A stretch of 64,000 bases of DNA from Okibacterium sp. HSC-33S16. Its GTDB lineage: Bacteria > Actinomycetota > Actinomycetes > Actinomycetales > Microbacteriaceae. Each line of letters opens with the position of its first letter. Within the stretch, counting starts at the first letter, position 1. A program made the position numbers and the translations under genes. The stretch is from contig NZ_JALJZZ010000002.1 in NCBI RefSeq assembly GCF_024171565.1, forward strand, positions 616,031-680,030, read 5' to 3'. Below are positions 59,968-64,000 of this stretch, piece after piece. The notes beneath the pieces were generated by a model, which was not told the origin of the DNA, made no database searches, and saw nothing but the letters and a program-made list of their open reading frames with translations.

Positions 59968-59994
59968 ATCTCCGGTTGTGATCTGCCCTCTGGT

Positions 59995-60000
59995 TACCAT
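59995..60000 (+). promoter_or_regulatory. -10 element for a leaderless transcript at 60007
   Basis: TACCAT ends exactly 6 nt before the ATG at 60007, with no ribosome site between. Confidence 0.45.
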
Positions 60001-60006
60001 GAATCC

Positions 60007-60642
60007 ATGGCCACGGGTGAGCAGTCCGCCAAGGACAAACGGAGTGTTTACGTCCGCCGACGGCTCTGGGTGCTTGCGGGGCTACTGGTCGTCATCGGCA
60101 TCGTCGCCCTGGTGATCTGGAAGCCCGGTTCCACCTCAGGATTCCCCACCGAGTCGAAGGTAACGACATCCGCAACCGCGAAACCGTCGGCCACCCCGAC
60201 GCCGGAGAGCACCGAAGACGCCACGGCTGAGGTGAAGGAGTGCAGCGAGAAGTCCGTCACCGTCGAAGCGCTGACCGACAAAGGCAGTTACGGGGCAAAT
60301 GAGTTGCCCCAACTGTCGCTGCAAATCACGAATACGGGAAAGAACCCGTGCTCCATCAACGTCGGAACCAGCCAGCAAGTTTTCACCATCACCAGCGGCA
60401 CCGACGTTTACTGGACCTCAACGGACTGCCAGGTTGAACCCGCTGATGCAGTCGTCCAACTCGAACCGGGTCAGGTCGTCGCGTCCAGCACTCCGATCGC
60501 CTGGGACCGGACGCGCTCGAGCACAACCACCTGCGACGGTGAACGTCCTGCCGTTCCCTCGGGCGGGGTGTCATATCACCTCAGCACGTCGGTCGCTGGC
60601 ATCGAAAGCGCGAAGACCAAGCAATTCCTGCTCGACGGCTAG
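60007..60642 (+). CDS. Membrane-anchored DUF4232-like extracytoplasmic protein
   Basis: The 211-residue protein has a helix at residues about 19-39, a Thr/Pro/Ser linker and a beta-rich domain containing QLSLQITNTGKNPCSINVG and VVASSTPIAWDR. This layout resembles DUF4232-type domains, with two or more cysteines (in CSEKS, PCSIN, DCQVEP, TCDGE) that could form disulfides outside the membrane. Function unknown. It precedes a small cytoplasmic gene and radA lies convergent further on. Confidence 0.65.
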   Translation: MATGEQSAKDKRSVYVRRRLWVLAGLLVVIGIVALVIWKPGSTSGFPTESKVTTSATAKPSATPTPESTEDATAEVKECSEKSVTVEALTDKGSYGANELPQLSLQITNTGKNPCSINVGTSQQVFTITSGTDVYWTSTDCQVEPADAVVQLEPGQVVASSTPIAWDRTRSSTTTCDGERPAVPSGGVSYHLSTSVAGIESAKTKQFLLDG

Positions 60643-60665
60643 GGCCGGCCTGCAAGGATAGAGAG

Positions 60666-61052
60666 ATGCCGAAAAAGAAGCCCGAATTCCGGTCACAGGT
60701 TCTCGCCGAAGCGCTTGAGAAGCAGGACATGGCTGCCGTTGCCTTCGCTCTGCGAAATGACCGCATGGTCGTTCCTCTGGTGAAGCCTGGCCAGCGCGAT
60801 AAGCCCACTGACGTGGGTGAGGTTTGGACGTACCGTCAGCCGGAGTCCGGCCGACTCGCCCTGCTCGTCTTCAGCGATGCCGCACACAAGCCGGCAGCGC
60901 TCCCGCCATTTGTCGGCCTACACGACGGTGCCTGGTTGCACACCTTTCTTCGCACGCACGGCAAAGACATCGAGACGGTGTTCTTTGACATTGCTGGCCC
61001 ACATCCCATGCAGGCCAGCCCCGACGAACTACTCCGGGTGCTCGCCCTCTGA
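60666..61052 (+). CDS. SseB-like domain protein
   Basis: The 128-residue protein resembles SseB N-terminal domain proteins: VLAEALEKQDMAAVAFALRNDRMVVPL, VWTYRQPESGRLALLVFSD and PPFVGLHDGAWLHTFL. No enzymatic residues stand out. The start ATG follows GGATAGAGAG. It is convergent with radA, 7 bp apart, and follows the anchored protein by 23 bp. The cellular role is not known to me. Confidence 0.65.
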   Translation: MPKKKPEFRSQVLAEALEKQDMAAVAFALRNDRMVVPLVKPGQRDKPTDVGEVWTYRQPESGRLALLVFSDAAHKPAALPPFVGLHDGAWLHTFLRTHGKDIETVFFDIAGPHPMQASPDELLRVLAL

Positions 61053-61059
61053 GGCAGGT

Positions 61060-62418
61060 TTAGAAGACCGAATCAAGCTCGCGATCGAAGGAAGACCCGG
61101 CCGATCTTTTCGCCAATTCGAGCGCTTCACGGATGCTGCCCGTGCGGGCATCGACGATCGTCTTGTACCCGAGGCGGGTCGCTTCAGACGTGCGCTGACG
61201 AGCGGCACTGACCGGGCGCACCTCTCCGGCGAGCGAGATCTCGCCGAACGCCGCGAAGTTATGCGGAACGGCGTATCCCATTGAGGCAGATGCCAGCGCA
61301 ATCGCAATGGCGAGGTCTGCGCCGGGTTCGGTGAGCCGCACTCCACCGACCGTCGACACGTATATGTCTTTGTCGTGCAGGCGGATGCCTGCGCGTTGGT
61401 CCAGGACGGCGAGCAACATCGCGACGCGAGAGGAATCAACACCATTCGTAACCCGGCGGGGGTTGGGAGCGCTTGTCTCAAGCACCAGCGCTTGAATTTC
61501 GACCGGAAGGGCTCGCTTTCCCTCCATCGACACGGTGACACAGGTTCCCGAGACGGTGATGTCACGGCTGAGGAACAAGGTGCTTGGATCAGGGACTTCG
61601 GCGATACCGTCTCCGGTCATCTCAAAGCAACCGACTTCGTCTGTCGGCCCGAAACGGTTCTTGAGCGCCCGGATGAACCGGAGAGACGTGTGGCGGTCGC
61701 CTTCAAAGTGGCAGACGACGTCCACGAGGTGCTCGAGAAGGCGCGGGCCCGCGATGCTTCCGTCCTTCGTGACGTGCCCGACAAGCAAGACGGGCAAGCC
61801 TCGTTCTTTAGCGATGCGGATGAGTGTCTGTGCGACCTCACGAACCTGACTCGGCTGACCCGCGACACCGTCAGAGAGCGGGCTGGAAACGGTTTGAACG
61901 GAGTCGACGATGAGGAGCTCGGGTGCTACGGCATCGATTTGGCCGAGGACCACTGCCAGGTCCGTCTCCGACGCAAGGAACAAGTTATCGCTCAGCGCTC
62001 CGGTACGACGGGCGCGAAGCTTGACCTGGTTGACGGACTCCTCGGCGCTGACATAGAGCACCCGCGATTTCGCTTTCGCCGCCTTCGCGGCCACCTCGAG
62101 GAGGAGCGTTGATTTACCGACGCCGGGCTCACCGGAAAGCAGGATCGCCGCACCGGGAACAATGCCTCCGCCGAGTACACGATCGAACTCATCGATTCCC
62201 GTCGGCCAGTGTGAGACGTCCCCTTCCGAGGCTTCCGTGATCGGTCGCGCCGATCGGTCGCTGGATAGCGTCGTCGCGGATACGCGCTGAACGATCCCGA
62301 CCTCCGCCGCCGCATCGACGACCGTGCCCCATTGCTGGCACTCGCCGCAGCGGCCAGCCCACTTGGCTGTCTGCCAGCCGCACTCGGTGCACTTGAAAGT
62401 TGAGGTCGGTTTAGCCAT
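61060..62418 (-). CDS. radA: DNA repair protein RadA/Sms
   Basis: The 452-residue protein has an N-terminal C4 zinc finger (CTECGWQTAKWAGRCGEC), RecA-like ATPase with Walker A GEPGVGKST near residue 96, the RadA-specific KNRFGPTDEVGCFEM motif (with KNRFG) and a Lon-like C-terminal domain (VGGVRLTEPGADLAIAIALAS). It processes recombination branches by migration on ssDNA with RecA. The start ATG is immediately after the GC-rich upstream region; length is that of bacterial RadA. Convergent with the SseB-like gene. Confidence 0.96.
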   Translation of the reverse strand: MAKPTSTFKCTECGWQTAKWAGRCGECQQWGTVVDAAAEVGIVQRVSATTLSSDRSARPITEASEGDVSHWPTGIDEFDRVLGGGIVPGAAILLSGEPGVGKSTLLLEVAAKAAKAKSRVLYVSAEESVNQVKLRARRTGALSDNLFLASETDLAVVLGQIDAVAPELLIVDSVQTVSSPLSDGVAGQPSQVREVAQTLIRIAKERGLPVLLVGHVTKDGSIAGPRLLEHLVDVVCHFEGDRHTSLRFIRALKNRFGPTDEVGCFEMTGDGIAEVPDPSTLFLSRDITVSGTCVTVSMEGKRALPVEIQALVLETSAPNPRRVTNGVDSSRVAMLLAVLDQRAGIRLHDKDIYVSTVGGVRLTEPGADLAIAIALASASMGYAVPHNFAAFGEISLAGEVRPVSAARQRTSEATRLGYKTIVDARTGSIREALELAKRSAGSSFDRELDSVF

Positions 62419-62533
62419 GCGCTGAGCCTATCCGCGGCCACCGACATCGGATGATGTGCGCGCCGGAAGGGGACGAGCGCGTTTTCCACAAGCCGCGACG
62501 GCGACTCGATTCGCGCAGACCTGCACGATCTAC

Positions 62534-62539
62534 TACACT
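62534..62539 (+). promoter_or_regulatory. -10 element of tRNA-Ser
   Basis: TACACT ends 7 nt before the mature 5' end of tRNA-Ser, so transcription may start at the tRNA itself. A convincing -35 is not visible. Confidence 0.4.
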
Positions 62540-62546
62540 CGACGGC

Positions 62547-62637
62547 GGTGACGTGTCCGAGCGGCCGAAGGTGCAACTCTCGAAAAGTTGTGTGCGTCTA
62601 AAGCGCACCGTGGGTTCAAATCCCACCGTCACCGCCA
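62547..62637 (+). tRNA. tRNA-Ser (CGA)
   Basis: The 91-nt molecule includes an encoded CCA. Acceptor stem GGTGACG/CGTCACC, anticodon stem CAACT/AGTTG with loop CTCGAAA (anticodon CGA), a long variable arm GTGCG/CGCAC, and T-arm with TTCAAAT loop are all visible. The long variable arm confirms a class II tRNA. It reads UCG codons. Confidence 0.97.
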
Positions 62638-62644
62638 ATCGAAG

Positions 62645-62674
62645 AAGAGGATCTCGAGCGAGGTCCTCTTTTTT
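62645..62674 (+). terminator. Intrinsic terminator after tRNA-Ser
   Basis: AGAGGATCTCG and CGAGGTCCTCT form a stem with one G-T pair and a short loop, followed by TTTTTT. It begins 8 bp after the tRNA. Confidence 0.88.
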
Positions 62675-62714
62675 GTTGCCCGAGCGCGGCGAAGTCCGGC
62701 GTTTTGGCCCCATT

Positions 62715-62720
62715 TAGACT
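62715..62720 (+). promoter_or_regulatory. -10 element for the leaderless HAD gene
   Basis: TAGACT ends 6 nt before the GTG start at 62727 and no ribosome site fits. Confidence 0.45.
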
Positions 62721-62726
62721 GGGGGA

Positions 62727-63629
62727 GTGACTGATAACGCGCCGATCCTTGGTCTTCTGCTCGACGTCGATGGCCCCATCGCCAGCCCGGTAAGTCGAAG
62801 CATCGCTATACCCAGTATTGCCAGCGACCTCGTCGAGCTCGCGAACGGGGGTATTCCGATCGCTTTCAACACTGGACGGTCTGACGCCTTCATCCGGGAG
62901 CAGGTGCTGCCTCATCTCGTCGCGGGGGGCCTGAGCGCGACCGCTCGTGTCTGGGCGGTCTGTGAGAAAGGCGCCGTCACGGTCCGCATCACCCCAGACG
63001 GAATGGGTGACGTCGATGTCGACGAGACTCTCGCGATGCCCAGTTCCTACAGCGACGCGATCCGTGGGCTGGTCGAGTCGTCGTACAGCGATGTGGTCTT
63101 CTTCGATGAGACCAAGCGCGCAATGGTTTCGGTGGAGCAACGTGTCTCCGTTTCGGCCGAAGAGTTCGCCGCCCGACGCGGTGCTTTCGACAGTGACGCA
63201 GCGCGGGAGTTCGAGCGCCAGGGTCTCGGTTACGAATGGGACGACGAGCGTCACCCTGATGAGTCCGGCGCCGTTCCGTACCGTATCGACCCCACAATCA
63301 TCTCGACCGATATCGAGTCTGTTCGCCTGGGCAAAGATCTCGGCGCCGAGAAGCTCCTTGCTCTCTTGACCGATGATGGCGGACAAGTCCCCACTGCATG
63401 GCGCACCCTCGGTGACTCGCGAACCGATTACGCAATGGCCGACTGGCTGCACGCTCAGGGTTTCGATGTTGCGCACGTTGACGTTCGCCCCACGGACGGA
63501 GTTCCAGAGACCCCGTATCCGGTCCGACACCATCCCACCGTGATCCATGATGAGGCCGGCGCTCTCTATCTCAGTCAGTGGGTGCGGATGCTGCGGGGCC
63601 AGGCAACCGACGACGCAAACGTCGCCTAA
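62727..63629 (+). CDS. HAD-superfamily hydrolase-like protein
   Basis: The 300-residue protein opens with ILGLLLDVDGPIASPVS, a HAD motif I (DxDG) with the nucleophile Asp. It continues with IPIAFNTGRSDAFI as motif II (Thr/Gly), and has TLGDSRTDYAMADWL as the motif IV region. This is the Cof/sucrose-phosphatase-like layout, so a small-molecule phosphatase is likely. Insertions between residues 60 and 220 form the cap domain. The substrate is unknown. The GTG start is directly after a -10 and the gene is alone. Confidence 0.78.
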   Translation: MTDNAPILGLLLDVDGPIASPVSRSIAIPSIASDLVELANGGIPIAFNTGRSDAFIREQVLPHLVAGGLSATARVWAVCEKGAVTVRITPDGMGDVDVDETLAMPSSYSDAIRGLVESSYSDVVFFDETKRAMVSVEQRVSVSAEEFAARRGAFDSDAAREFERQGLGYEWDDERHPDESGAVPYRIDPTIISTDIESVRLGKDLGAEKLLALLTDDGGQVPTAWRTLGDSRTDYAMADWLHAQGFDVAHVDVRPTDGVPETPYPVRHHPTVIHDEAGALYLSQWVRMLRGQATDDANVA

Positions 63630-63877
63630 ATGGTCACCATTTCGGGCCCATCCAGCGCGACACGCCCGGGGTGCATTTGTGATTTGCGTGGCTGGGGAGA
63701 CCGGACGTAGAGTAACTACTCGTCACCCCAAAGGTGCGGCTGAGCTTCGCTCGCCGGCCTCATGCGGGACCATCTCCCACACTGTAAAGATCGCCAAGTT
63801 TTTGGTGGTTGTGTGTGTGGGTTTCCTTGCTCCTTTGAGGGGGTTGGATTGGGTTCGGAACTTTGGTTCTGGTCTGG
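63630..63877. other. Intergenic region upstream of rRNA operon
   Basis: No gene is supported in the 371 bp after the HAD gene. The 3' half holds predicted rrn promoters and leader. A possible upstream promoter is TTGCGT (63684-63689) with TAGAGT (63708-63713), spaced by 18 nt. Confidence 0.6.
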
Positions 63878-63906
63878 TTCGGACTTCTGGAAAAGGGTGC
63901 TAAGGT
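63878..63906 (+). promoter_or_regulatory. rRNA operon promoter (proximal)
   Basis: TTCGGA (63878-63883) and TAAGGT (63901-63906) are exactly 17 nt apart. They lie directly before the leader sequence of a ribosomal RNA operon, as expected for rrn P2-type promoters in actinobacteria. Confidence 0.6.
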
Positions 63907-64000
63907 AGAGAAGTTGCCCTGCGGAGCAGCCCTGAGGGGTGAAAAGCGGGAGCATCCGATCCTTGAGAACTCAACAGCGTGCACAATGTCAAATGCCAAA
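63907..64000 (+). other. rRNA operon leader (pre-16S 5' region), truncated by the window edge
   Basis: The sequence CCTTGAGAACTCAACAGCGT at 63961-63980 is the actinobacterial pre-16S leader motif that precedes 16S rRNA by a few hundred bases. No 16S sequence is inside the window. The call rests on recognition of that leader pattern. Confidence 0.65.

Noticed and set aside
63547..63903. 118-codon plus-strand frame at the end of the HAD gene and into the rrn region
   Set aside because: It overlaps the HAD gene and runs through promoter sequence; composition is not protein-like.

Overview
The window looks like a chromosomal segment of a moderately high-GC actinobacterium, most likely Microbacteriaceae. 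The evidence is GTG/TTG starts, ATGA-type gene overlaps, ClpC/RadA/FtsH and folate-pantothenate-LysRS gene orders typical of Actinobacteria, and a 3' edge that runs into the leader of a ribosomal RNA operon. No insertion sequence, phage or CRISPR array is visible.

Region 1 (about 1-27,850) is a Wzx/Wzy-type exopolysaccharide locus. A plus-strand operon (163-13,830) starts with a 1558-residue secreted protein with a dimethylformamidase-like domain and four DUF4082 modules. It continues with nucleotide-sugar enzymes (Gfo/Idh oxidoreductase, epimerase, two DegT/DnrJ aminotransferases, NeuD-like acyltransferase), a Wzx flippase and two glycosyltransferases. Facing it are a Wzy/ligase-like protein, a Wzz-like protein and a secreted DUF4082 plus TIM-barrel-like protein, with a second Wzz-like gene diverging. 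A minus-strand operon (27,562-18,773) carries the initiating sugar-phosphate transferase, an N-acyltransferase, an MFS transporter, a WecG/TagA transferase, three further glycosyltransferases and two anchored proteins of unknown role. A 15-bp palindrome (GTGAGGATTCCTCAC and variants) recurs before the main transcription units, suggesting one shared regulator.

Region 2 (27,853-31,312) holds a VOC protein, an SMR guanidinium exporter under a guanidine-III riboswitch, tRNA-Phe/Asp/Glu, and ppa, tilS and hpt. Region 3 (31,454-46,173) runs ftsH-folE-folP, then a five-gene biotin-uptake cassette (bioY, acyl-CoA ligase, thiolase-like, bioM, bioN), then folB-folK, DUF3180, two PH-domain membrane proteins, a DUF2520 protein, panC and lysS. 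The thiolase-like protein has lost two usual catalytic residues.

Region 4 (46,173-62,418) has small membrane proteins, cardiolipin synthase, an XRE/DUF2975 pair with a repeated operator-like motif, a ZIP transporter, a DUF559-type protein, clpC, ppx, an ArgA-like GNAT, a 1496-residue secreted nuclease/5'-nucleotidase fusion, two small proteins and radA. Region 5 (62,547-64,000) has tRNA-Ser(CGA), a HAD-like hydrolase and the promoter/leader region of an rRNA operon whose genes lie beyond the edge. Several genes have a -10 hexamer 6-7 nt before the start codon, implying leaderless mRNAs.
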